A stretch of DNA of 64,000 nucleotides, from NCBI RefSeq assembly GCF_009766065.1, contig NZ_LMUE01000003.1:106809-170808 (forward strand), given 5' to 3'. The notes under the pieces were generated by a model that worked only from the letters and a program-made list of their open reading frames with translations, was not told the origin of the DNA and ran no database searches. Position numbers and translations under genes: made by a program. The DNA comes from Dyella sp. S184 (GTDB taxonomy: Bacteria; Pseudomonadota; Gammaproteobacteria; Xanthomonadales; Rhodanobacteraceae). Shown one piece after another: positions 54,596 to 62,630 of this stretch (position 1 is the first letter of the stretch; the number at the start of each line of letters is the position of its first letter).

Positions 54596-55426
54596 TCAGG
54601 CTGTACAACTGGCATCGCGAACGGTATCAGTCATCGCTCGGTCCAGCACATCCAGCCGCTTCCTCATCTCGTGATTCACCTGCATGGATCGCGCGGGTGG
54701 GACCACCACCGTATCGGCCATGCCAATCTCCGCCTTTGGCAGATCGCCCAGCGCCACCCGACTGATGCTGGCCTGCTGGATCGGCAGCGTCGCCGTGCGA
54801 TAGATGATCAGCTCATGTTCCAGCGGGTAGTCGCGCGCCAGCACTTCGACCAGCAACTCGCGGTAGGCCGCGCCGGTGCTGAAACGCGCCAGCGACTGGT
54901 CGCCGACGATACCCACCTGCCACAGCACCAGGTAGGCGGTCGGGTCGATCCGGCGCTGGTAGAACAGTAGCTGGCTGGCCTCGTAGTGCTGGCAACCGAA
55001 GCGGCCTGGGTCGATGCCGAGATCAGCGTAAAGGCAATCCTCGGCGGAAATGCCCGGCTCCATATGCGCCGGATAACCCTCGCTGCGGGCCGCCTCGATT
55101 GACTTGTGCGGCGCCCAGGCGAACACCCCGGGATGGCCGTAGAACACCCCGCAGACCTTCTTGCCCGCGCGTACCTCGGCGAGGATGGCCTCGACCATCT
55201 GCCGGTAGGTCTGCATGCGCGACGTGCCCTCGCTGTAGTAGGGCTGCAGGCTGCGCACATCCGCGTGCATCCGCTGCAACCACAATTCCACGACGCCGTC
55301 GGAGACCCCTGCAAACACCACGTCGGACTGCTCGATATGGCTGCGCGCCAGCGGCCCGAGGTGGGAGCCAAGCGTCATGCCGAGGCCCACGCAGACCAAG
55401 CTGCCAGTGGAATTTGCTGAATTCAT
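54596..55426 (-). CDS. Borosin peptide-backbone alpha-N-methyltransferase (SonM-like, tetrapyrrole methylase fold)
   Basis: 276 residues from MNSANSTGSLVCVGLG. Tetrapyrrole methylase fold with LVCVGLGMTLG (SAM-binding Gly loop), VFAGVSDGVVELWLQ, the Tyr/Arg block YYSEGTSRMQTYRQMVEAIL (63-82), FYGHPGVFAWAPHKSI (95-110), EPGISAEDCLYADLGIDP (123-140) and HYEASQLLF (147-155). These blocks match SonM of Shewanella and, more distantly, fungal OphMA, enzymes that methylate backbone amides of a peptide. There is no fused precursor, so it works on separate substrates: the two SonA-like proteins downstream. An in-frame Met at 55480 would add 18 residues but lies beside a strong hairpin. No cobalamin or sirohaem gene is nearby. 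Confidence 0.9.
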   Translation of the reverse strand: MNSANSTGSLVCVGLGMTLGSHLGPLARSHIEQSDVVFAGVSDGVVELWLQRMHADVRSLQPYYSEGTSRMQTYRQMVEAILAEVRAGKKVCGVFYGHPGVFAWAPHKSIEAARSEGYPAHMEPGISAEDCLYADLGIDPGRFGCQHYEASQLLFYQRRIDPTAYLVLWQVGIVGDQSLARFSTGAAYRELLVEVLARDYPLEHELIIYRTATLPIQQASISRVALGDLPKAEIGMADTVVVPPARSMQVNHEMRKRLDVLDRAMTDTVRDASCTA

Positions 55427-55486
55427 TTGTTTGCTTGCTCGTCGCTGATCTGAAGTCGAGTTGTCTTGCAGCACACGCATATCACT

Positions 55487-55550
55487 GCCCGGGAAGCATC
55501 CCGGGGCATTGACTCATGCTGGTGAAATCCCCTGCTCTACGTAGCAGACA
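55487..55550 (-). promoter_or_regulatory. Structured 5' leader of the borosin operon
   Basis: Minus-strand leader with two hairpins: CTGCT-ACGTAG-AGCAG (around 55532-55547) and a near-perfect 9-10-bp stem TGCCCCGGGA/TCCCGGGCA with a short loop (55487-55509). A weak promoter-like pair (TTGCCC, 16 bp, GATAAC) lies upstream at 55608-55581. No known riboswitch consensus was recognised. Confidence 0.4.
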
Positions 55551-55636
55551 CCCGTGCCTCCCACGTCTCAGTTCGACCACGTTATCCCTTAAGGCAAGAC
55601 AGGGGCAAGCACTGTCGCTCCTGCGCCTTTCCACCG

Positions 55637-56245
55637 CTAGCTTTCTGCCAGCGACCAGTGCCCGAGGAGCTGATACGCACCCTGCCCGACCACGTGATGG
55701 ACCAGCGCAAACTCTGCCACCGGCCACGTCACAGGCCCGACCTCCACGGTCTCGAGCATGGTGCCATGGCTATAGGCCAGCGTGACATGCGGTGTGAAGC
55801 TGCGTTCGAGGCGCGCACCCTGTCCAGCCAGCGCCAGTGTCTTTCCCAGCGTAAGCCATAGCTGCTGCAGCGGCGCGGAAACCTCGGCAGCTTGCAGCAC
55901 GCAGGGCGGCTCGCGGCCACGGAAGCTGGCGGCGCTGTCCAGCGTCCACGCAAACGGCGCGAGGCTTACCTTGTCGGCAGCCGCCACAGCGGCATCGACC
56001 AGGGATGGCCGCAGCGCGGCGTGATCGCCCAGGAAACGCAGGGTGGCGTGATAGCGGTCCGGGTGGATCCAGCGAGCGCGCAATCCGGGGCGTGCGGCCT
56101 TGAGCCCGGCAGCGACGGCGGCCAGCCGCTCGCGAGTGCTGGCGTCGGGCATCAATGCGAAGAACAGCCGGTGCACTTCGGTCGAGGCGATGCCGCCGAG
56201 CAGATCGGACTGGTGGGTGTCAGGCAGGGTTTGTCGAATGGCCAT
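55637..56245 (-). CDS. thpR: RNA 2',3'-cyclic phosphodiesterase (LigT type)
   Basis: 202 residues with the two H-x-T/S-x signatures of the 2H family: RYHATLRFLGD and FTPHVTLAYSH, about 85 residues apart. These enzymes open 2',3'-cyclic phosphates or ligate tRNA halves in vitro. The core VHRLFFALMPD is where most homologues begin, so a GTG at 56176 is an alternative start that would remove 23 residues. Same strand as the upstream SDR, 31 bp apart. Confidence 0.9.
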   Translation of the reverse strand: MAIRQTLPDTHQSDLLGGIASTEVHRLFFALMPDASTRERLAAVAAGLKAARPGLRARWIHPDRYHATLRFLGDHAALRPSLVDAAVAAADKVSLAPFAWTLDSAASFRGREPPCVLQAAEVSAPLQQLWLTLGKTLALAGQGARLERSFTPHVTLAYSHGTMLETVEVGPVTWPVAEFALVHHVVGQGAYQLLGHWSLAES

Positions 56246-56276
56246 GGATGCTATGTAACACGCCCGGAAGGCGTGG

Positions 56277-57083
56277 CTAGGGTTGCTTGGCTTGCTGTTG
56301 CTTCTGCCGCCCCTTTTTCAGCAGCCCCTCAAGTACCAAAGCGCTCAGGCCGGGGAAGAAGCTGGCCAGCTTGCTGACGAAGCCTCGGCTGGCTGGCAGG
56401 GTGATCTCGAGTGGCGCCTTGGTCAGCGCGTGATCCAGGATGGCCGACACCACTTCCTGCGTGGTCAGCGAGCGGTTGCCGGAGAACGTCAGCGCCGCCT
56501 GGTCGTAGTTGACCTGCAGATCCAGCATCGGGGTCTGCACCGCATCGGGACAAACCACCGTGACCTTGACCCCGGTATCGCGCAGCTCCTGCGCCACCGC
56601 CAGCGTATAGCCGCGCACTGCAAACTTGGACGCGCTATACAAGGACAGCCCGGGGATCGCGGCAATGCCGGCGAGCGAGGCGATGTTGACTATATGGCCG
56701 TGGCCCTGCGCCTTCATCAGCCGTGCTGCTGCGCGCGTGCCGTGGATGGTGCCCTTGGTGTTGATGTCGATATGAAAATCCACCTCTGCGGCGGTGGATT
56801 CGTGGCAATAACCGGGTTTGAGCACGCCAGCTACGTTCACCAATACGTCGAGCTGGCTCCAGCGCTGCTTCAGCTGATCAAGCAGTGCGTCCCACGCTGC
56901 CGCATCACGCACGTCCAGTGAGGCAATCCACAATTGTTCGGGCGTTGCGGCCGCAGCCTTGAGTGCCTCCATCGGCGCCGGATTGATATCCACCGCACAG
57001 ACGCGTTCGCCGCGCTGAAGCAAGGCCGCGGCCAGTTGCGCGCCAATGCCGGAGGCGGCGCCGGTGACAAGAAAGGTCTTCAT
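56277..57083 (-). CDS. SDR family oxidoreductase
   Basis: 268 residues. TGAASGIGAQLAAALLQRG (nucleotide-binding), LVNVAGVLKPG, IVNIASLAGIAAIPGLSLYSASKFAVRG with the catalytic Ser, Tyr and Lys (S-x12-YxxxK), and VCPDAVQTPM. The C-terminal tail ends in a Gln/Lys-rich stretch. Substrate unknown; resembles short-chain alcohol dehydrogenases annotated near lipid enzymes. Precedes thpR; a REP cluster lies upstream. Confidence 0.9.
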   Translation of the reverse strand: MKTFLVTGAASGIGAQLAAALLQRGERVCAVDINPAPMEALKAAAATPEQLWIASLDVRDAAAWDALLDQLKQRWSQLDVLVNVAGVLKPGYCHESTAAEVDFHIDINTKGTIHGTRAAARLMKAQGHGHIVNIASLAGIAAIPGLSLYSASKFAVRGYTLAVAQELRDTGVKVTVVCPDAVQTPMLDLQVNYDQAALTFSGNRSLTTQEVVSAILDHALTKAPLEITLPASRGFVSKLASFFPGLSALVLEGLLKKGRQKQQQAKQP

Positions 57084-57118
57084 CGTTTCAGTTTCCGTCC
57101 AGGATGGCTGGGCCGCTT

Positions 57119-57252
57119 ACGGGAACCTCGAAAAACCGCCGTCATTCCTGCGAAGGCAGGAATCCAGCGACTTTAAGCATTTGAAATCAGAGGCACTGGA
57201 TCCCGGTTTTCGCCGGAATGACGAGCAAAAAACGAGTTGTTCGAGGTTCCCT
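57119..57252. repeat. REP pair flanked by outer inverted repeats
   Basis: An outer inverted repeat GGGAACCTCGAA (57120-57131) / TTCGAGGTTCCC (57240-57251) encloses an inner REP pair (CGTCATTCCTGCGAAGGCAG and GTTTTCGCCGGAATGACG, about 57143-57222). The whole can fold into one long stem and looks like a small mobile or MITE-like unit. It fills the 168-bp gap between the SDR start and the MBL stop and touches the last codons of the MBL gene. Confidence 0.7.
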
Positions 57253-58316
57253 TACGCACGCGTCGGCGCTTGCAGCGTGCCGTAATGCAGATCGCCCACG
57301 CTGACCGTGGGGTGCGTGCGCGGGAACAGCCAGTGCCCCTGCGCCTCCGAGCTGGGCGCCATGTTCGGGTAGCCGTCGAAACGTGGCGATGGTCCGGCGA
57401 TCTCCTTCTCCTGGATCATCGAGATGTACTGATCCACGCCGTACTCGACCGTGTTGCCATTGAGGATCACCTCGGCGCCGGTATAGCGGGCGAACTCGGC
57501 CACGCCCGGCACGCGCGAATGCAGCGGCGCATACGCATCCAGCGACACGCCGTTCTCGCTGGTGACATGGATGCCGCCGTCGGTGGAGGCGACGATCGAG
57601 TGGTTGCCCTCGGTGTGCCCCTTGGTGCGGACCAGCGCCACGCCTTCGCCGAGGAACACGTCGCGATCGAGCAGTACCACCTTGTCTGCCGGCACGCGCT
57701 TGATGCCGTCCGGGCAGTACCACTGGTTCTGCCACGGGATCAGCGACTGCGCGCTCTCCCATTCCTCGCGCATCACCAGCAGTTTCGCGTTGGGGAAGAT
57801 CGCCGGCTGCTCGTCGTCGCCCAGCCAGCGCGTCACCCGCTGCGTATGCAAGTGATCGTAGGTAATGTAGTCGATGTCCGCGGGGCGCACGCCGATGCTG
57901 GCGAGGCAGTTCAGCACGGTGTTGGTCTTCCTGAAGATCAGGCGTTCGACCACGCTCTCGAACGGCCCACTCTGCTTGCCCAGCCGAGTGAAGAACGGCG
58001 TCTCCTTCTGATGCTCCCAGTCCGACGGCGACGCCAGCAGGGTCTTGATGCCGTCGGCCGACTGGAACTGAATCACGAACAGCCGGTTGACCAGATGCAG
58101 GTAGGGCGAGAACGAACTGAAGGCATTGAGATACGCGTACTTGGTGGGATACGGCACCCGCACCAGCTCAAACGAGCGGTAGAACAGCACTTTCGACTGC
58201 GCCAACAGGTCACGTCGGAAATCCTTGGCGGCCTCGCGCACGTTGTGGATGCGCTCCATCGGCCGCGCGGCGTTGCGCGTACCTTCGAAATGCCTGCTTT
58301 CCCGAATGATGCCCAT
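57252..58316 (-). CDS. MBL-fold protein with altered metal motif
   Basis: 354 residues from MGIIRESRHF. The MBL fold is suggested by DIDYITYDHLHTQRVTRWLG, VRTKGHTEGNHSIVAS and VILNGNTVEYG. The first motif should read H-x-H-x-D-H but is H-L-H-T-Q-R, so the second-metal Asp and His are missing; one-metal or non-hydrolytic action is possible. The N-terminal 100 residues (MERIHNVREAAKDFRRDLL) are unlike common MBL proteins. Function unknown. Start at 58316 skips an Ala/Ser-rich extension to 58370. Confidence 0.75.
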   Translation of the reverse strand: MGIIRESRHFEGTRNAARPMERIHNVREAAKDFRRDLLAQSKVLFYRSFELVRVPYPTKYAYLNAFSSFSPYLHLVNRLFVIQFQSADGIKTLLASPSDWEHQKETPFFTRLGKQSGPFESVVERLIFRKTNTVLNCLASIGVRPADIDYITYDHLHTQRVTRWLGDDEQPAIFPNAKLLVMREEWESAQSLIPWQNQWYCPDGIKRVPADKVVLLDRDVFLGEGVALVRTKGHTEGNHSIVASTDGGIHVTSENGVSLDAYAPLHSRVPGVAEFARYTGAEVILNGNTVEYGVDQYISMIQEKEIAGPSPRFDGYPNMAPSSEAQGHWLFPRTHPTVSVGDLHYGTLQAPTRA

Positions 58317-58438
58317 CCCGTCATTCCCCGCGAGTTGATGAGCGGCCATGGCGCAAGACGACGACGCCATTGCCCAAGTATGCCGGTGGAATGGGGCGTG
58401 CTGTCCATAACTTCACCATACGGTTTTCGCGGCTAGGC

Positions 58439-59287
58439 TTATTCCACCGTTTTCGCGGACAGTCGCGCGGCAGGCAGCGCCTGCGCCGTCAGCTGTGCGC
58501 GGATCAGGCGTAGCTTCGCCTTGAGCTTTGCTTCATTGACGGGGCCGACGCGAAGCAGCAGCCGCTGCCCGGCCGATAGCGACGCCAGCGCGGGATCGGC
58601 ATAGACGTGGAACGGCCCGGACTGTGTCAATGCAGCCGGCTGAGCCAGCGTGGGCGTGGCCAGCAGGTTGTCGATCACCACGATCAGCCGGTCGTTGAAA
58701 TAACCTTTCGGATAGCCCAGCTGCCGGTACGCCTCCTGGAACAGCGGATAGGCATGCACGTACCAGGCGACCAGCGCCTTCGGATCGACACTGTCCACGA
58801 TCTGCATGTACGGCGCATAGCGTGCGGCGTTCTGACTGCTGATCACCGTCTGGCCATCGATTTCAGTCGTGGCGAACCTGCCATTCGGCGTGCGCAGCGG
58901 CAGCATCAGCGTGCCCAGCGCGTGACGCGGCAAGGTGTCGATGGTCGCAACGATGCGTGTAATGACCTGCTGCGGTAGCAGCAGTGCGCGCAGATCACCG
59001 CCACCGGCCAGCGCAGCAAGTGCTGCCGCCACGCTGGCGTCGCTGTCATCCAGTGCCGGCAACGGCGTGGTCGACGCGCCAGCGGGAGCGTCTGCCTGGG
59101 TGATCGGATGCTGGATCAGCGATGTCGTAGCACTGGCGGATACCGATGCCGGGGTTGCCGGCATGTCAGCTGTCTCCAGCGTGCCGGGATGTGCCGCCTT
59201 GTGCGCCAGGTAGGCACCTGCCGCGACGACAGCCAGCACCACGAGCATGGCGCCGATCCAGCCTCCCACCGATGATTCCTTGCTCAC
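58439..59287 (-). CDS. DUF3014 domain-containing protein
   Basis: 282 residues. One N-terminal membrane helix (IGAMLVVLAVVAAGAYLAH), a Thr/Ala/Pro-rich linker to about 80, then the DUF3014 domain with RIVATIDTLPRHALGTLMLPLRTP, RYAPYMQIVDSVDPKALVAWYVHAYPLFQEAYRQLGYP and FNDRLIVVIDNLLATP. Anchored in the inner membrane facing the periplasm. Function unknown. A 122-bp gap separates it from the MBL gene downstream and 238 bp from the divergent methyltransferase. Confidence 0.9.
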   Translation of the reverse strand: MSKESSVGGWIGAMLVVLAVVAAGAYLAHKAAHPGTLETADMPATPASVSASATTSLIQHPITQADAPAGASTTPLPALDDSDASVAAALAALAGGGDLRALLLPQQVITRIVATIDTLPRHALGTLMLPLRTPNGRFATTEIDGQTVISSQNAARYAPYMQIVDSVDPKALVAWYVHAYPLFQEAYRQLGYPKGYFNDRLIVVIDNLLATPTLAQPAALTQSGPFHVYADPALASLSAGQRLLLRVGPVNEAKLKAKLRLIRAQLTAQALPAARLSAKTVE

Positions 59288-59525
59288 GATCTGTTCCGTT
59301 CAGCGATTCAGTGGTGGCTTTGACTTGCTCGCATCCGATTCGTTCATCCGCGTGTGAATGGCGCAATGCGGGCAGCGAATTGCCACGCATTGACAACACA
59401 TGCGCCGGCCATGGCGTACGATGACCCTGTTTACGTCGCTCTCAGCGCCCTGACGATCATCGTCACCGCACTCCCATCTTTCGCCTCACGCCGGTTATCC
59501 GGATGAAGCTCACACGGGAGCGCCC

Positions 59526-60215
59526 ATGCCGGGCTATACCACTCGCGAACTCACAGTCTGCCTTGGCGGACACGACTACCGCATCCGCGCGCTGAGCGAC
59601 CTGCAGCAATTTGCCGACCCGCACATGCATGCCGACCGCATCGGCATCTCGTCCGCACAATGGAGCCTGTTCGGTCAGGTGTGGCCGGCGGGCCGCGTGC
59701 TGGCCGAGGCGATGTGCACACACGACATCGTCGGCAAGCGCATCCTTGAACTCGGCTGCGGGCTGGGGCTGTCCAGCCTGGTGCTGCAGCAACGCCGCGC
59801 CGACATCACCGCCAGCGACCACCACCCGCTGGCCGAATCATTCCTGCGCCACAACTCCGCACAGAACCAGATGCTGGCCATCACCTATCGCGACCTGCGC
59901 TGGGAAGTGCCGGATGCCACGCTGGGGCGCTTCGACCTGATCATCGGCAGCGACATCCTGTACGAGAGCGGGCATGCCGACCTGCTCGCGGCGATGGTGC
60001 TGCGCCATGCCCTGCCCGATGCCGAAGTCTTGATCACCGATCCCGGCCGTGGCAACAGCGCCCCATTCACTCGCGCCCTCGCCGAGCAGGGCTATACCGT
60101 CGTCGAGTTGCGCAGCCGCTTCGATGCACGCGACATCGCGCCGTTCCGCGGCCGGCTGCTGAGCTATCGGCGCGGAAACGTGATGGCCGAGGGAGTCCCG
60201 ACCCGGCCGCATTGA
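59526..60215 (+). CDS. Class I SAM-dependent methyltransferase (METTL/NNMT-like)
   Basis: 229 residues. Motif I is LELGCGLGLSSLVLQQRRADITASD; also SSAQWSLFGQVWPAGRVLAE upstream and DLIIGSDILYESGHADLLAAMV (post-II D-x-x-Y), the layout of the METTL21-type lysine methyltransferase/calmodulin-lysine branch. The target is unknown. A GGGAG ribosome site precedes the ATG. Convergent with the ABC transporter permease, 11 bp between stops. Confidence 0.85.
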   Translation: MPGYTTRELTVCLGGHDYRIRALSDLQQFADPHMHADRIGISSAQWSLFGQVWPAGRVLAEAMCTHDIVGKRILELGCGLGLSSLVLQQRRADITASDHHPLAESFLRHNSAQNQMLAITYRDLRWEVPDATLGRFDLIIGSDILYESGHADLLAAMVLRHALPDAEVLITDPGRGNSAPFTRALAEQGYTVVELRSRFDARDIAPFRGRLLSYRRGNVMAEGVPTRPH

Positions 60216-60226
60216 GTGGCCGCGAA

Positions 60227-60984
60227 TCAGGCCTTCAGCCGGTAGCCGGTGCGGAAGATCCACCACACGATGGCCAGACAGACGGCGAGAAACATCAGGG
60301 TCATGCCCATGCTGATGCCCACGCTGACGTCGGAGGCGCCGTAGAAACTCCAACGGAAGCCGCTGACCAGGTACACCACCGGATTGAACAGCGTCACCTT
60401 CTGCCAGAACGGCGGCAGCATGTGGATCGAGTAGAAGCTGCCACCAAGAAAGGTCAGCGGCGTCACCACGAGCAACGGCACCAGTTGCAGCTTCTCGAAG
60501 TTGTCCGCCCAGATGCCGATGATGAAGCCGAACAGGCTGAAGGTCAGCGCGGTGAGCACCAGGAAGGCCAGCATCACCAGCGGATGCTCGATCTGGAACG
60601 ACACGAACAGCCGCGCGGTGGCCAGGATGATCAAGCCGAGGATGATCGATTTGCTCGCCGCTGCGCCGACGTAACCGGCGACGATCTCGATCGAGGACAC
60701 CGGTGCCGACAGGATCTCGTAGATCGTGCCAACGAACTTCGGGAAATAAATGCCGAACGATGCGTTGGAGATACTCTGCGTCAGCAACGACAGCATGATC
60801 AGGCCCGGCACGATGAAGGCGCCGTAGCTGACCCCGTTGATCGCGGTCATGTGCGAACCGATCGCGGCGCCGAACACCACGAAGTACAGCGAGGTCGAGA
60901 TCACCGGCGACACCACACTTTGCAGCTGGGTGCGCCGGGTGCGCGACATCTCGAACCGGTAGATCGCGCGGATGGCGTGGATGT

Positions 60985-60988
<4 letters not shown>
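60227..60988 (-). CDS. ABC-2 type transporter permease (YadH-like)
   Basis: 253 residues with six predicted helices. Blocks [62 protein letters not shown] (ABC-2 signature) and [31 protein letters not shown] match the YadH/NodJ group. Overlaps the ATPase gene by 4 bp. Substrate not known; some family members export drugs or lipopolysaccharide parts. Confidence 0.92.
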
Positions 60989-61911
<923 letters not shown>

Positions 61912-62022
61912 GCAGTGTCCTTGGGGGTAGCGGCATGGGAAAGGCCGATGGTATGCCGGGTGCTTGTACAGAACCAGTCCGGCGGAGGTTGCTGACGCCC
62001 AAAAGATCTTCGCTAAATCAAG

Positions 62023-62054
62023 CAGGCGCGCGCCGCCAAAGCAGCACGCGCCTG
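62023..62054 (-). terminator. Hairpin downstream of the CsbD gene
   Basis: CAGGCGCG (62023-62030) pairs with CGCGCCTG (62047-62054), loop 16 nt, 16 bp after the CsbD stop on the minus strand. No T-tract follows. Confidence 0.5.
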
Positions 62055-62070
62055 ATCATTCAACGCCCGC

Positions 62071-62259
62071 TTAATGCTGGTGCTTGTTCGCGTCGCGCTG
62101 TTCATCGGCAGCCTTGCCCACTTCTGACTGGATCTTGCCGACGTTCTTTTCCAGTTTGCCGGCGACTTCCTTAGCCTTGTTGCCGGTAACCTTGCCGACC
62201 ACTTCCTTGGCCGTGCCCTTGATCTGGTGTTTAGTACCTTCGACGCGATTGTGATCCAT
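62071..62259 (-). CDS. CsbD family stress-response protein
   Basis: 62 residues, MDHNRVEGTKHQIKGTAKEV onward, the standard CsbD pattern (K-G-x-x-K-x-x-x-G-K-x-T-G-N). CsbD-like proteins are small, hydrophilic and induced by general stress; biochemical role unknown. Start at 62259 follows GGAGATTTCGCA; the longer frame up to 62382 is Pro/Ser-rich and not family. Confidence 0.92.
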   Translation of the reverse strand: MDHNRVEGTKHQIKGTAKEVVGKVTGNKAKEVAGKLEKNVGKIQSEVGKAADEQRDANKHQH

Positions 62260-62630
62260 TGCGAAATCTCCGGGGGATAAGGCCTGCGACATTGCAGACG
62301 GGCTCAGGCTAGAAGCCGCACAGTCGACAACCCGTGACCATGCTGTTGGCACAATGTTGCGGTGTGGTTTTCGTTCAGCCATGTGATGCGGTCGTCACGT
62401 ACAAGCAGGGTATTCACAGTGCTGCATCGAACGCGGTGGTTTGCGCCTCGCGCCACGTTCACGACATCAGGCACACATTGCTTTCACGCCCGGATCCGTA
62501 TCCAGCCGTCGGGCCAGCATATGGCGCGTGCGTATCCTCACAGCAAAATTGATAGATCAAAATTGATAGATGCTGCAGGCGACGGCAAATCTGGGTTACG
62601 GATCCAATCGGGGTGGACAAAGTGCGAATA
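62260..62630. other. 371-bp gap between CsbD and the PLD gene
   Basis: No credible coding frame. It holds the divergent promoter region and an AT-rich stretch with a perfect 14-bp tandem repeat (62544-62571, unit CAAAATTGATAGAT) 60 bp before the PLD start. The rest shows nothing recognisable. Confidence 0.6.
62544..62571. repeat. Two tandem copies of a 14-bp AT-rich unit
   Basis: CAAAATTGATAGAT occurs twice without gap (62544-62557 and 62558-62571), 59 bp upstream of the PLD start, and could be a direct-repeat regulator site or simple slippage. Confidence 0.8.

Noticed and set aside
54596-55426. Cobalamin or sirohaem methyltransferase
   Set aside because: Same fold, but sequence blocks match SonM-type enzymes, no tetrapyrrole genes are nearby, and SonA-like partners are.
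55487-55636. c-di-GMP riboswitch in the borosin leader
   Set aside because: Tempting because cyclases follow, but the GEMM core and tetraloop/receptor elements are not present.
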